From S012-109 sp964425105 (GTDB lineage: Bacteria > Pseudomonadota > Gammaproteobacteria > SZUA-140), in assembly GCA_964425105.1 (NCBI GenBank), contig CAYRLE010000002.1, positions 1 through 64,000 of the forward strand: 64,000 nucleotides of DNA, given 5' to 3'. Of this stretch, positions 53,517-61,549 are shown one piece after another (position 1 is the first letter of the stretch; each line of letters starts with the position of its first letter). The translations under genes were made by a program, and so were the position numbers. The notes under the pieces are model-generated. The model had not been told where the DNA came from. It made no database searches and worked only from the letters and a program-made list of their open reading frames with translations.

Positions 53517-54254
53517 TTATCTTCCCCCTGATTTTATCCGCTCGTCGAGGATGCGGATCAGCTGATCGGCGGGCACGTAGCCGGCGATGACGCTGCCGTC
53601 GGGGAGCACCAGGGTGGGGGTGCCGGTGATGCCGATCTGACCGGCCTTGGCCATGTGGTCCAGCACCGGGTTGCTGCAGTTCTTGCGGTCCATCTTGCCG
53701 CCGGACTTGGCAAAGGTCAGGGCCGCCTTGCGGTCCTTTGAGCACCATACGGAAACCGCCTTGTAATAGGACTCGGTATTGACGCCGGTGCGCGGATAGG
53801 CGAGATAACGGATCTCGATGCCTTGCGCCAGATAGTCATCGATCTCGCTGTGCATCTTGCGGCAATAGGGACAGTCGATGTCGGTAAAGACATTGACCAC
53901 ATAACGCACCTTCTCGGGGCGGAAGATGATGGCGCTGGCCGGATCGATGGCGTCCATGATGCGGCGCCGCGCCTCGGAACGCTTTGCCTCGCTCAGGTTG
54001 CTGCGGGTGTGGAGATCCACCAGGTCGCCCTGTAGCACGTAGCGCCCATCGGCAGAGATATAGAACAGGTCACTGCCATAGACCACTTCATAGAGCCCCG
54101 CGATGGGCGTGGCCTGCACGGAATCGGGTTGCTCACCGGGGATGATCTGAGCGAGGGCATCGCGCAAGGCGGACAGGTCATCCGCCGCATAGCTGTTCAA
54201 GGCAAGCCCCGACAAGAGGAAGAGGGCCAGAATACTGCTGCTGATGGTTCTCAT
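53517..54254 (-). CDS. dsbC: Thiol:disulfide interchange protein DsbC
   Basis: Periplasmic disulfide isomerase/reductase. The signal peptide (SSILALFLLSGLALNSYAA) is followed by an N-terminal dimerisation domain (DLVDLHTRSNLSEAKR) and a thioredoxin fold with CPYC at Cys128-Cys131 (FTDIDCPYCRKMHSEIDDY) and the cis-proline loop GTPTLVLPDG. Two further cysteines (VWCSKDRK, KNCSNP) form the structural disulfide. 245 aa. On the same strand as xerD; the 133-bp gap contains no gene. Confidence 0.96.
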   Translation of the reverse strand: MRTISSSILALFLLSGLALNSYAADDLSALRDALAQIIPGEQPDSVQATPIAGLYEVVYGSDLFYISADGRYVLQGDLVDLHTRSNLSEAKRSEARRRIMDAIDPASAIIFRPEKVRYVVNVFTDIDCPYCRKMHSEIDDYLAQGIEIRYLAYPRTGVNTESYYKAVSVWCSKDRKAALTFAKSGGKMDRKNCSNPVLDHMAKAGQIGITGTPTLVLPDGSVIAGYVPADQLIRILDERIKSGGR

Positions 54255-54387
54255 GAAAACTTCCTTCTGTAACTAACCATGCCCGACATGGACAAGCGGG
54301 CCATTGTCCCATGGATGGAAGGCAAAGAAAATGCCAACAGGAAGCCCTCTTTCCCAAAGGGGTAGAGGGTTTCAGGGGAGCACCAAA

Positions 54388-55302
54388 TCAGCCCCGGGGA
54401 TGATGAGCGGCATGGAGATCCTTGAGGCGTGCCCGGGCCACATGGGTGTAGATCTGGGTGGTGGACAGATCGCTGTGGCCCAGCAGCATCTGCAGGGCGC
54501 GCAGGTCGGCGCCGTGGTTGAGGAGGTGGGTGGCGAAGGCGTGGCGCAGGGTGTGAGGGGACAGGGGATGCTCGATGCCGGCGCTACGGGCATAACGCTT
54601 GATGAGGTGCCAGAAGGCCTGGCGGGTCATGGCGCCGCCGCGGGCGGTGACGAACAGGGCGTCGCTGAGACGCCCCTTGAGCAGCGCCGCACGGCCCTGT
54701 GCCAGCCAGCGCTCCAGCCAGTGCACGGCCTCCTCTCCCAGGGGCACGATGCGCTCCTTGCCACCCTTGCCGGTGACCAGCACCACGCCTTGGCGCAGGT
54801 TGAGGCGGGCCAGTGGCAGGGACACCAGTTCCGAGACCCGCAGCCCGGTGGCATAGAGCAGTTCCAGCATGGCGCGGTCGCGCAGCCCCAGGAGTTGCTT
54901 GGGGTCGGGCGCCGTCAGCAGGGCGTCCACTTCGGCTTCGGTGAGGGACTTGGGCAGCGGCCGCCCCAGGCGCGGTGCCTCGATACGGGCACTGGGGTCC
55001 TCGTCCCGGATTCCCTCGCGCACCAGGTATTGATAAAAGCGGCGCGTGCTGGACAGCAGGCGGGCACTGGAGCGGAGGCTAACCCCCTGCGCCACCCGCT
55101 GTGCCAGATAGGCCAGCAGATCCTCGCGGCGCGCATCCGCCAGCCCCCTGCCCTCTTCCTGCGCCAGCCAGAGCGCCAGGCCGCGCAGATCGCTGCCGTA
55201 GGCCGCCAGGGTATGGCGGCTCAGTCCCCGCTCCATCCACAGGGCATCCAGGAAGCGCTCCAGCAGCTGCTGGTCGGCCTCCCTACAGCGCATGTCCTTC
55301 AT
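54388..55302 (-). CDS. xerD: Tyrosine recombinase XerD
   Basis: Resolves chromosome dimers at dif with XerC and FtsK. 304 aa. The N-terminal SAM-like domain reads FLDALWMERGLSRHTLAAYG. Catalytic residues are in LLYATGLRVSELVSLPL (Arg), VTGKGGKERIVPL (Lys), SPHTLRHAFATHLLNHGADL (His-x-x-Arg), LLGHSDLSTTQIYTHV (His, Tyr). Xer identity rests on the DLRALQMLLGHSDLSTT context and its neighbour dsbC. It lacks the IntI-specific insert seen in the broken integrase at 647-1924. It overlaps the upstream ogt by 20 bp. Confidence 0.95.
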   Translation of the reverse strand: MKDMRCREADQQLLERFLDALWMERGLSRHTLAAYGSDLRGLALWLAQEEGRGLADARREDLLAYLAQRVAQGVSLRSSARLLSSTRRFYQYLVREGIRDEDPSARIEAPRLGRPLPKSLTEAEVDALLTAPDPKQLLGLRDRAMLELLYATGLRVSELVSLPLARLNLRQGVVLVTGKGGKERIVPLGEEAVHWLERWLAQGRAALLKGRLSDALFVTARGGAMTRQAFWHLIKRYARSAGIEHPLSPHTLRHAFATHLLNHGADLRALQMLLGHSDLSTTQIYTHVARARLKDLHAAHHPRG

Positions 55303-55780
55303 GTTCCAGCAGCCAGCGTTTCAGGGCCATGCGGACACCGCTGGTGGCGCCGCCGTAGCCCCCCAGGCCGCTGGCGGCCAACACCCGGTGGCAGGGCACG
55401 ATGATGGGCGCAGGGTTGACGCGGCAGGCGCCGCCCACCGCCCGGGGGGCGCTGCCCAATGCCCGGGCCAGTTGGCCGTAGCTGCGGGTCTCAGTAGCGG
55501 GGATGGCGCGCAAGGCCTGCCAGACACGACTCTGGAAGGGGGTGCCCGCCAAGGCGAGGGGCAGGGTGAAGCGCTGCAGGGGATCGTCGAAATAGGCCTG
55601 TAGCTGCTGGCAGACGGCTGCCGCCAGTTCATCGTCCGGGGCCCGGCAGGGGCTGTCCGGGGGCAGCCAGTCCAGGCCACAGACGCCGTCCGGCGTCAGG
55701 CGGACACCCAGGCGATAGAATGGAAAAGGGGGCTGGATCACAGCGGCGTATGCACACCCCCTGTGACCCAGCCCCCCCAT
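55283..55780 (-). CDS. ogt: Methylated-DNA-protein cysteine methyltransferase
   Basis: Suicide repair protein that removes methyl groups from O6-methylguanine. The acceptor cysteine is Cys130 in IIVPCHRVLAASGLGGYGG. Upstream conserved parts are TPFQSRVWQALRAIP and SYGQLARALGSAPRAVGGAC. 165 aa. The start is uncertain because the first 20 residues (MGGLGHRGCAYAAVIQPPF) are not conserved. Its 3' end overlaps xerD by 20 bp, and it follows rplS by 41 bp on the same strand. Confidence 0.92.
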   Translation of the reverse strand: MGGLGHRGCAYAAVIQPPFPFYRLGVRLTPDGVCGLDWLPPDSPCRAPDDELAAAVCQQLQAYFDDPLQRFTLPLALAGTPFQSRVWQALRAIPATETRSYGQLARALGSAPRAVGGACRVNPAPIIVPCHRVLAASGLGGYGGATSGVRMALKRWLLEHEGHAL

Positions 55781-55821
55781 GGCAGCTTTGGCGGCCGCGG
55801 CCTGCCGGTCGCCTGCCTGGA

Positions 55822-56166
55822 TCAGAGTTTCTCCTTGATCCGGGCAGCCTTGCCGCGCAGGTTGCGCAGATAGTAGAGCTTGGCCCGGCGCACCGCGCCA
55901 CGGCGCTTCACGGTGATGCTGTGGATGACGTGGCTGTAGGTCTGGAAGACGCGCTCCACCCCTTCGCCATGGGAAATCTTGCGCACGGTGAAGGCGGAAT
56001 TGAGGCCGCGGTTGCGCTTGGCGATGACCACGCCGGTAAACGCCTGGAGGCGCTCGCGGGCACCTTCTTTCACCTTGACCTTCACTTCCACCGTATCGCC
56101 GGGGCCGAAGGCCGGCACTTCCCGGTTCATCTGTTCTTCTTCAATCTGCTTGATGATCTCACTCAT
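55822..56166 (-). CDS. rplS: 50S ribosomal protein L19
   Basis: 114-aa ribosomal protein at the subunit interface. The sequence RERLQAFTGVVIAKRNRGLN, SAFTVRKISHGEGVERVFQT and VKRRGAVRRAKLYYLRNLRG is characteristic. It is the last gene of rpsP-rimM-trmD-rplS. Confidence 0.98.
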   Translation of the reverse strand: MSEIIKQIEEEQMNREVPAFGPGDTVEVKVKVKEGARERLQAFTGVVIAKRNRGLNSAFTVRKISHGEGVERVFQTYSHVIHSITVKRRGAVRRAKLYYLRNLRGKAARIKEKL

Positions 56167-56181
56167 GTCTTTACTCCCGCA

Positions 56182-56931
56182 TCAGTCACGTTGTTTTCCG
56201 TATTCCGCAATGTATTCGTCCAGCAGCCGGCGCTGCCGTGCGTTCAATTCTCTGTCGGCCAGTAGATCGGGCCGTTTGCGCCAAGTGCGCCCCAGGGCCT
56301 GCTGCTCACGCCAGCGGCGGATGGCCTCATGGTCGCCGCTCAGCAACACCGCCGGCACCTCGCGCCCATCCACTGCCTGGGGCCGGGTGTACTGGGGATA
56401 TTCCAGCAGACCGTCGGCAAAGGAGTCTTCGCGTGAAGACGCCTCGTGCCCCAGTGCCCCTGGCAGGTGGCGGGCCACGGCATCGATCACCACCATGGCA
56501 CCCAGTTCACCGCCACTGAGGACATAATCGCCGATGGACAACTCCTCGTCGATCTCGGCCTCGATGAGACGCTCGTCCACACCTTCGTAGCGTCCGGCCA
56601 CCAGCACCAGGCGCTCCTCTCCTGCCAACTCGCAGACCGCCCGGTGATCGAGACGCCGCCCCTGGGGCGACAGATAGATCACCCGGCAGGGTCCTGGCGC
56701 CGCCGCGCGCGCTGCGTGGATGGCATCGCGCAGAGGCTGCACCTGCATCACCATCCCCGGCCCGCCGCCGAAGGGGCGGTCGTCCACGGTGCGGTGGCGG
56801 TCCCGCGCGTAGTCGCGGGGATTCCAGCAGGCCAGTTCCAGGCAACCCTGCTCCATGGCCCGGCCCGTGACCCCGTAGCGGCCGACCGCCACCACCATAT
56901 CCGGAAACAGGGTCACCACGTCGATGCGCAT
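56182..56931 (-). CDS. trmD: tRNA (guanine-N1-)-methyltransferase
   Basis: A SPOUT enzyme that makes m1G37, needed to prevent frameshifting. The start at 56931 (MRIDVVTLFPDMVVAV) gives 249 aa and lies one base past the rimM stop. The knot motifs are VIYLSPQGRRLDHRAVCELA, LVAGRYEGVDERLIEAEIDE and IGDYVLSGGELGAMVVIDAV. The end (WREQQALGRTWRKRPDLL) is the C-terminal tRNA-binding region. Confidence 0.97.
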   Translation of the reverse strand: MRIDVVTLFPDMVVAVGRYGVTGRAMEQGCLELACWNPRDYARDRHRTVDDRPFGGGPGMVMQVQPLRDAIHAARAAAPGPCRVIYLSPQGRRLDHRAVCELAGEERLVLVAGRYEGVDERLIEAEIDEELSIGDYVLSGGELGAMVVIDAVARHLPGALGHEASSREDSFADGLLEYPQYTRPQAVDGREVPAVLLSGDHEAIRRWREQQALGRTWRKRPDLLADRELNARQRRLLDEYIAEYGKQRD

Positions 56932-56932
56932 G

Positions 56933-57457
56933 TCAGTACTCCGCATCCCAGTCCACCTGCAGGCGGCCCGCCTCCAGGTCGATGTCGGTGACCACCTCGC
57001 CGCGCACGTAGGGAATCAGGCGCTCGCGGCCGTTATGCACCACCAGCACGTCGTGGGCACCGGTCTCCAACAGGCCACTCACCCGTCCCAGTTCGACCCC
57101 CTGCAGATTCACAACCTGCAGACCGATGAGGTCGATCCAGTAATATTCATCAGCCCCGCTCGCCACCAGTTGAGAACGGTGGATGGCGATCTCCGCCTCC
57201 ATCAGGCGGCGCGCCGCGTCGCGGTCGTCGCAACCTTCGAGATGGGCGATGACTCCGGCGCCCTGGCGCCGCCCTTCCAGAACTTCCACGCTACGCCACT
57301 CCCCGCCGCTGTACAGCAGCCAGGGCGAATAGTTCAGGATGTTCTCCCGGGGCTGGGTATAGGAATAAATCCTGACCCAGCCCTGGACACCATAGACGCC
57401 GGAGATGCGGCCCACCGACACCCGGCCGTGGTCCGCGGCCGCCACTTCGTTCTGCAT
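56933..57457 (-). CDS. rimM: Ribosome maturation factor RimM
   Basis: Helps 30S head assembly by binding S19. The start at 57457 (MQNEVAAADHGRVSVGRISG) is chosen because it gives 174 aa, the family size, and avoids a 26-bp overlap with rpsP. The N-terminal domain has GRISGVYGVQGWVRIYSYTQ; the PRC-barrel domain has DEYYWIDLIGLQVVNLQGVE and GRERLIPYVRGEVVTDIDLE. Confidence 0.95.
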   Translation of the reverse strand: MQNEVAAADHGRVSVGRISGVYGVQGWVRIYSYTQPRENILNYSPWLLYSGGEWRSVEVLEGRRQGAGVIAHLEGCDDRDAARRLMEAEIAIHRSQLVASGADEYYWIDLIGLQVVNLQGVELGRVSGLLETGAHDVLVVHNGRERLIPYVRGEVVTDIDLEAGRLQVDWDAEY

Positions 57458-57500
57458 CGCGGAATCAGGCAGCGCTGCGGCCACCCGTCCGGGCGCCTTA

Positions 57501-57746
57501 TCAGGCGCTGGCCGTCCCCTTGACAAGGCTTGCCACCCGCTCGGAGGCCTTGGCGCCCTGGGACACCCAGTAGTTGAATCTCTCGTTGTCGATCTTCAAC
57601 CGCACTTCATTGCCGGTGGCAACGGGATTGAAGAAACCGATGCGCTCGATAAAACGGCCGTCGCGCGGCATGCGGCTGTCGGTCACGACGACGTGATAGA
57701 ACGGCCGCTTCTTGGCGCCGCCACGGGCCAGACGTATGGTTACCAT
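57501..57746 (-). CDS. rpsP: 30S ribosomal protein S16
   Basis: 81 aa. The sequence MVTIRLARGGAKKRPFYHVV and DSRMPRDGRFIERIGFFNP are diagnostic. First gene of the rpsP-rimM-trmD-rplS operon. AAGGGG lies 13 bases upstream of the ATG. The promoter should be in 57747-57850, where AT-rich DNA occurs; a TAAAAT sequence could be the -10 but no -35 is clear. Confidence 0.98.
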   Translation of the reverse strand: MVTIRLARGGAKKRPFYHVVVTDSRMPRDGRFIERIGFFNPVATGNEVRLKIDNERFNYWVSQGAKASERVASLVKGTASA

Positions 57747-57904
57747 ATACTCAATATACCCCTTGGATAGTTACTGCTTCCTGAAAAAAGTGCCTTATTT
57801 TACGCGATTTCTTCCAGAATGAAAGCCCTTGCGGCCGGAAAATGGCTGCAGAGTTGCCGGCAGGGGGCAGGGGCGGAGAAAAAGGATGGAATATCAGGAG
57901 GATG

Positions 57905-58027
57905 GAGTGAGGGNNNNNNNNNNNNNNNNNNNNNNNNNNNNNNNNNNNNNNNNNNNNNNNNNNNNNNNNNNNNNNNNNNNNNNNNNNNNNNNNNNNNNNN
58001 NNNNNNNNNNNNNTTACTCATCACTCA
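57905..58027. other. Assembly gap (100 N) in a heptad repeat before ffh
   Basis: 57914-58013 are N. The left flank ends GAGTGAGGG and the right flank is TTACTCATCACTCA, so the gap lies within a heptad hairpin. The right arm overlaps the ffh stop codon (58025-58027). The true length is unknown; no other gene is visible in 57747-58024. Confidence 0.85.
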
Positions 58028-59371
58028 AAAAGGCAGCTGCCCCTTCATCCCCCGCATCATGCGCCCCATCCCCCCCTTGGAGACGGATTTCATCATTTTC
58101 TTCATCTGGGTGAACTGCTTCAGCAGGCGGTTGACATCCTGGACCTGGACTCCAGCGCCGCTGGCGATGCGGCGTTTGCGGGAGGCCTTGATGATGTCGG
58201 GGAAACGCCGCTCCTGGGGGGTCATGGAATTGATGATGGCCTCCAGGCGAATGAATTGCTTGTCGTTGACTTGCTCCATGGCCTCCTGGGGGATCTGTCC
58301 CACACCGGGCAGCTTGCTGAGCAGGCTGCCGATGCCACCCATGCTGCGCATCTGCTGGAGCTGGTCCCGGAAGTCCTCCAGGTTGAAACCCTTGCCCTTC
58401 TTGACCTTCTTGGCGAGTTGCTCGGCCTTCTTGCGGTCGATCTTCTGCTCGGCCTCCTCGATCAGGCTGAGAATATCGCCCATGCCCAGGATACGGGAAG
58501 CGATGCGGTCAGGATGAAAGGCCTCCAGGGCATCGGTCTTTTCGCCCACACCGATGAACTTGATGGGCTTGCCAGTGATGTGGCGCACCGACAGTGCCGC
58601 GCCGCCGCGGGCATCGCCGTCGGCCTTGGTGAGAATGACACCGGTCAGCGGCAGGGCTTCATTGAACACCTTGGCCGTGTTGGCGGCATCCTGGCCGGTC
58701 ATGCTGTCCACCACGAACAGGGTCTCCACCGGCTGCAGGGCCTGGTGCAGACGGCGGATCTCGTCCATCATCTGGTCGTCGATATGGAGCCGGCCAGCGG
58801 TATCCACGAGCAATACGTCGATGAAGTGCTTGCGGGCATAGTCCACGGCACCGCGGGCGATGGCCACCGGGTCCTGGCTGGTGTCGCTGGGGTGAAAGGC
58901 CACACCCACCTCCCGGGCCAGGGTCTCCAGCTGCTGGATGGCGGCGGGACGGTAGACGTCGGTGCTCACCACCAGCACCGACTTGCCGGCCCGCGCCTTG
59001 AGCCAGCGGGCCAGTTTGGCGACAGTGGTGGTCTTGCCGGCACCCTGCAGACCGGCCATGAGGATCACCGCAGGCGGCGGCACATTGAGGTTGAGTTCCT
59101 CACAGGCCTCGCCCATGAGGGCAGTCAGTTCCTCCTGCACCACCTTGATGAGGGCCTGGCCGGGGGTCAGGCTGCGCAGCACTTCCTGGCCCACGGCGCG
59201 CTCTTTCACCTTGCCGATGAATTCGCGCACCACCGGCAGGGCCACATCGGCCTCCAGCAGGGCCATGCGCACCTCACGCAGGGCATCTTTGATATTGTTT
59301 TCCGTCAGGCGACCCTGTCCGCGGAGGTTTTTGAGGGTCTGCCCGAGACGTTCACTCAGGGAATCAAACAT
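58025..59371 (-). CDS. ffh: Signal recognition particle protein Ffh
   Basis: SRP54 GTPase that binds signal sequences and 4.5S RNA and targets ribosomes to FtsY. 448 aa. N domain: SLSERLGQTLKNLRGQGRLT. G domain: GLQGAGKTTTVAKLARWLK, VVSTDVYRPAAIQQLE, LLVDTAGRLHID, ILTKADGDARGGAALSV. The methionine-rich M domain ends with SRKRRIASGAGVQVQDVNRL and QMKKMMKSVSKGGMGRMMRG. The 4.5S RNA gene was not found nearby. Stop codon lies in heptad repeat sequence. Confidence 0.98.
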   Translation of the reverse strand: MFDSLSERLGQTLKNLRGQGRLTENNIKDALREVRMALLEADVALPVVREFIGKVKERAVGQEVLRSLTPGQALIKVVQEELTALMGEACEELNLNVPPPAVILMAGLQGAGKTTTVAKLARWLKARAGKSVLVVSTDVYRPAAIQQLETLAREVGVAFHPSDTSQDPVAIARGAVDYARKHFIDVLLVDTAGRLHIDDQMMDEIRRLHQALQPVETLFVVDSMTGQDAANTAKVFNEALPLTGVILTKADGDARGGAALSVRHITGKPIKFIGVGEKTDALEAFHPDRIASRILGMGDILSLIEEAEQKIDRKKAEQLAKKVKKGKGFNLEDFRDQLQQMRSMGGIGSLLSKLPGVGQIPQEAMEQVNDKQFIRLEAIINSMTPQERRFPDIIKASRKRRIASGAGVQVQDVNRLLKQFTQMKKMMKSVSKGGMGRMMRGMKGQLPF

Positions 59372-59449
59372 GGGCTGTTACTTCATCGTTGGAGGTCATG
59401 GAACCAAGGCGCCATGATACACCCAAAAGCGCTGGACTTGAACGGGCGT

Positions 59450-60214
59450 TCAGATCTCCAGGATCATTCCGCCCTGCAGGCGGATCAACTCACGATCGGT
59501 GATGGCGGCCCGGCATTCCTCGAAAATGGCATCCTCGGACGCCGGCTTGTTGTGGGAGATGTATATCTTGGGGTCGTGGCGCAGTTTCTTCAAGTCCTGC
59601 GCCAGCAGGCGGGGGCAATAGTGGCGGGAACGCAGACTCAATTCCTCGAGGGCATCGACAAAGGCCGCCTCGACGATCAGGTGGTCGAGGCGCTCGTGGG
59701 CATTGAGCGCTGCCCAGAAGCTGTCGTTGCTGGTGGTATCACCGCTGAAGGCCAGCACGCCGCTAGGGGATTCAATACGATAGCCCACAGTGGGCACGAT
59801 ATGATTGACTGCGATCATCTCGAAGCTGCGTTCGCCGATGCGGCAGCACTCGCCCGGGACCTGGGGCTCATAACACATAACCGGATTCTTTTCCGTAGGC
59901 AGGGTGGCGAAATCGGGCCAGATATGCCAGTTGAAGATATGCTCCTTGAGCACCTCGATGGTCGCCTCCTGGGCATGGATGACGATGGGCTCCTTGATCA
60001 TGGGGAACATGCTGTCCACCATCAGCGGCAGGCAGGCGATGTGATCCAGGTGGGTATGGGTCAGGAACACATGACGGATCTTCTCCATCTCCGCCAACGT
60101 GAGTTCACCGATACCAGTGCCCGCATCGATCAGAATATCGTCATCGATCAGAAAGGAAGTGGTCCTCAATTCACCCCCGACACCGCCACTACAGCCCAGA
60201 ATTCTCAGTTTCAT
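59450..60214 (-). CDS. Metallo-beta-lactamase-fold phosphodiesterase
   Basis: 254-aa metallo-hydrolase. The zinc motif HTHLDH is in HVFLTHTHLDHIACLPLMVD; later ligands are probably the His of VNHIVPTVGYRI, the Asp of AFSGDTTSND and the His of YISHNKPAS. The overall layout (GCSGGVGGELRTTSFLIDDD at the N-terminus) fits the class II 3',5'-cyclic-nucleotide phosphodiesterase branch. It is predicted to be cytoplasmic, with no signal peptide. The substrate (cAMP or another phosphodiester) is not certain. Stands alone, with the next gene divergent. Confidence 0.82.
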   Translation of the reverse strand: MKLRILGCSGGVGGELRTTSFLIDDDILIDAGTGIGELTLAEMEKIRHVFLTHTHLDHIACLPLMVDSMFPMIKEPIVIHAQEATIEVLKEHIFNWHIWPDFATLPTEKNPVMCYEPQVPGECCRIGERSFEMIAVNHIVPTVGYRIESPSGVLAFSGDTTSNDSFWAALNAHERLDHLIVEAAFVDALEELSLRSRHYCPRLLAQDLKKLRHDPKIYISHNKPASEDAIFEECRAAITDRELIRLQGGMILEI

Positions 60215-60658
60215 GATTGCTTCCCAATGCAGTCTTTACGCCAACAGTCTTTATCTGCAATGACGGCACAAGCCGGTTTTACCCCAGTGCATAAATCCGG
60301 CAGGACGCCTTTTCTGGCGAGGACGCCTCATTTCCGGAACCCCCCGGCACTCCCTGCAACAGTGGCCGCAGCATGAGGACACAGGGCACGAGTGCGGCTC
60401 TACATTATTACACTATCGGCCATATTTCATGTTTCTTCACCCAGATTCAGGGGCTTGCCCTTCTATGGCCGCCTCACTTGTGCCATCATTGAATGCAAAG
60501 GGAAGCGGGGCGCGCGGCGCAAAGTTCAGGCCCTCACCCCGAGGCGGGGGGGCTGCCGCCAGACACTGGTTCATAAATCAATCCAGAGCTTCCCTATAAG
60601 TACAATAGCGCCCGGACTCGAGGCGCCAAGAGTAAAGACCACCATTACCAGAGAATCC
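60215..60658. other. 444-bp intergenic region with a truncated repeat element
   Basis: The gap between the phosphodiesterase gene and the CcsA-like gene holds no credible ORF. Bases 60555-60594 are a fragment of the TIR element also seen at 18565 and 32613. A TACAAT at 60601-60606, directly after it, may be the -10 of the downstream gene. Confidence 0.5.
60555..60594. mobile_element. Truncated TIR element, copy C
   Basis: On the minus strand it starts GGGAAGCTCTGGATTGATTT and continues for about 40 bp similar to copies A and B (ATGAACCAGTGTCTGGCGGC), after which similarity ends abruptly. Confidence 0.65.
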
Positions 60659-61468
60659 ATGAGTTACACATTGATGATCACTTTGCTGGCCGTCCTGTGC
60701 TATGTTGCGGCCGGGCTGCTGTTGTGGCGGCGACTGTCGAAACAATCCAGCCGCCCAGGAATGAACAAAGCGCTCCCCCTTGTCCTGGGCTTTGTCGCAG
60801 TGGGACTGCATGCCGGCATTCTCTATTACAATATATTTTCCTTCGCCGGCATCAACTTCGGCTTTTTCCATGCTCTATCGCTGATCTCCTGGCTGGTCGC
60901 CCTGCTGCTGCTGGTCACCGCCATCAGCAAACCGGTGGAGAGCCTCGGCATTGCCATTCTTCCCCTGGCCGCCGTGGCGATGCTGCTGGAATATTTCATT
61001 CCCTCGCAGCACTTTCTGCCCGCCGGTGAACGCCACCTGGAAATCCATATCCTGCTTTCCATTATCGCCTACAGCCTACTGAGCATCGCCGCACTACAGG
61101 CCATCCTGCTGGCCATCCAGGATCAGCATCTGCACAACAAACACCCGGGCGGCTTCATCCGCATGCTGCCCCCGCTGCAGACCATGGAAACCCTGCTCTT
61201 CCAGATGATTGCGCTGGGCTTCATCCTCCAGAGCCTGTCGCTGATCAGCGGCTTCGTGTTTCTGGATGACATCTTTGCCCAGCACCTGGCCCATAAAACC
61301 GTGCTGTCCATCGTCGCCTGGCTGGTATTCGCCATCCTGTTGTGGGGCAGATGGCGCTTCGGCTGGCGCGGCAAGACTGCGATCCGCTGGACCCTGGGCG
61401 GCTTCATCTCCCTGGCCTTCGCCTATCTGGGCAGCAAACTGGTACTCGAGTTTCTCATTGGAAACTGA
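60659..61468 (+). CDS. CcsA/YpjD-like cytochrome c assembly family membrane protein
   Basis: 269-aa integral membrane protein with about eight hydrophobic segments. The start MSYTLMITLLAVLCYVAAGL is used because the upstream part of the frame is not conserved. It has the family layout: histidines in GLHAGILYYNIF, SQHFLPAGERHLEIHILLSI and AQHLAHKTVLSIVAWLVFAI, and the pattern KTVLSIVAWLVFAxLLxGR near the end. These resemble the inner-membrane YpjD proteins that lie beside ffh in many gammaproteobacteria and next to corB. Heme binding through conserved His is likely but not proved. Its neighbours on the plus strand are consistent with that location. Confidence 0.85.
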   Translation: MSYTLMITLLAVLCYVAAGLLLWRRLSKQSSRPGMNKALPLVLGFVAVGLHAGILYYNIFSFAGINFGFFHALSLISWLVALLLLVTAISKPVESLGIAILPLAAVAMLLEYFIPSQHFLPAGERHLEIHILLSIIAYSLLSIAALQAILLAIQDQHLHNKHPGGFIRMLPPLQTMETLLFQMIALGFILQSLSLISGFVFLDDIFAQHLAHKTVLSIVAWLVFAILLWGRWRFGWRGKTAIRWTLGGFISLAFAYLGSKLVLEFLIGN

Positions 61469-61549
61469 CAACTCCTTGCCTGACATCCGCATGACATCAG
61501 CGCCTTCCGCCCTCGCTCTCCATCACCGCAGCGGCCCCTACGCCCGCTC

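Noticed and set aside
57747..59449. 4.5S RNA near ffh
   Set aside because: No GGAA-tetraloop hairpin of the SRP RNA type was recognised on either strand, although part of the region is N.
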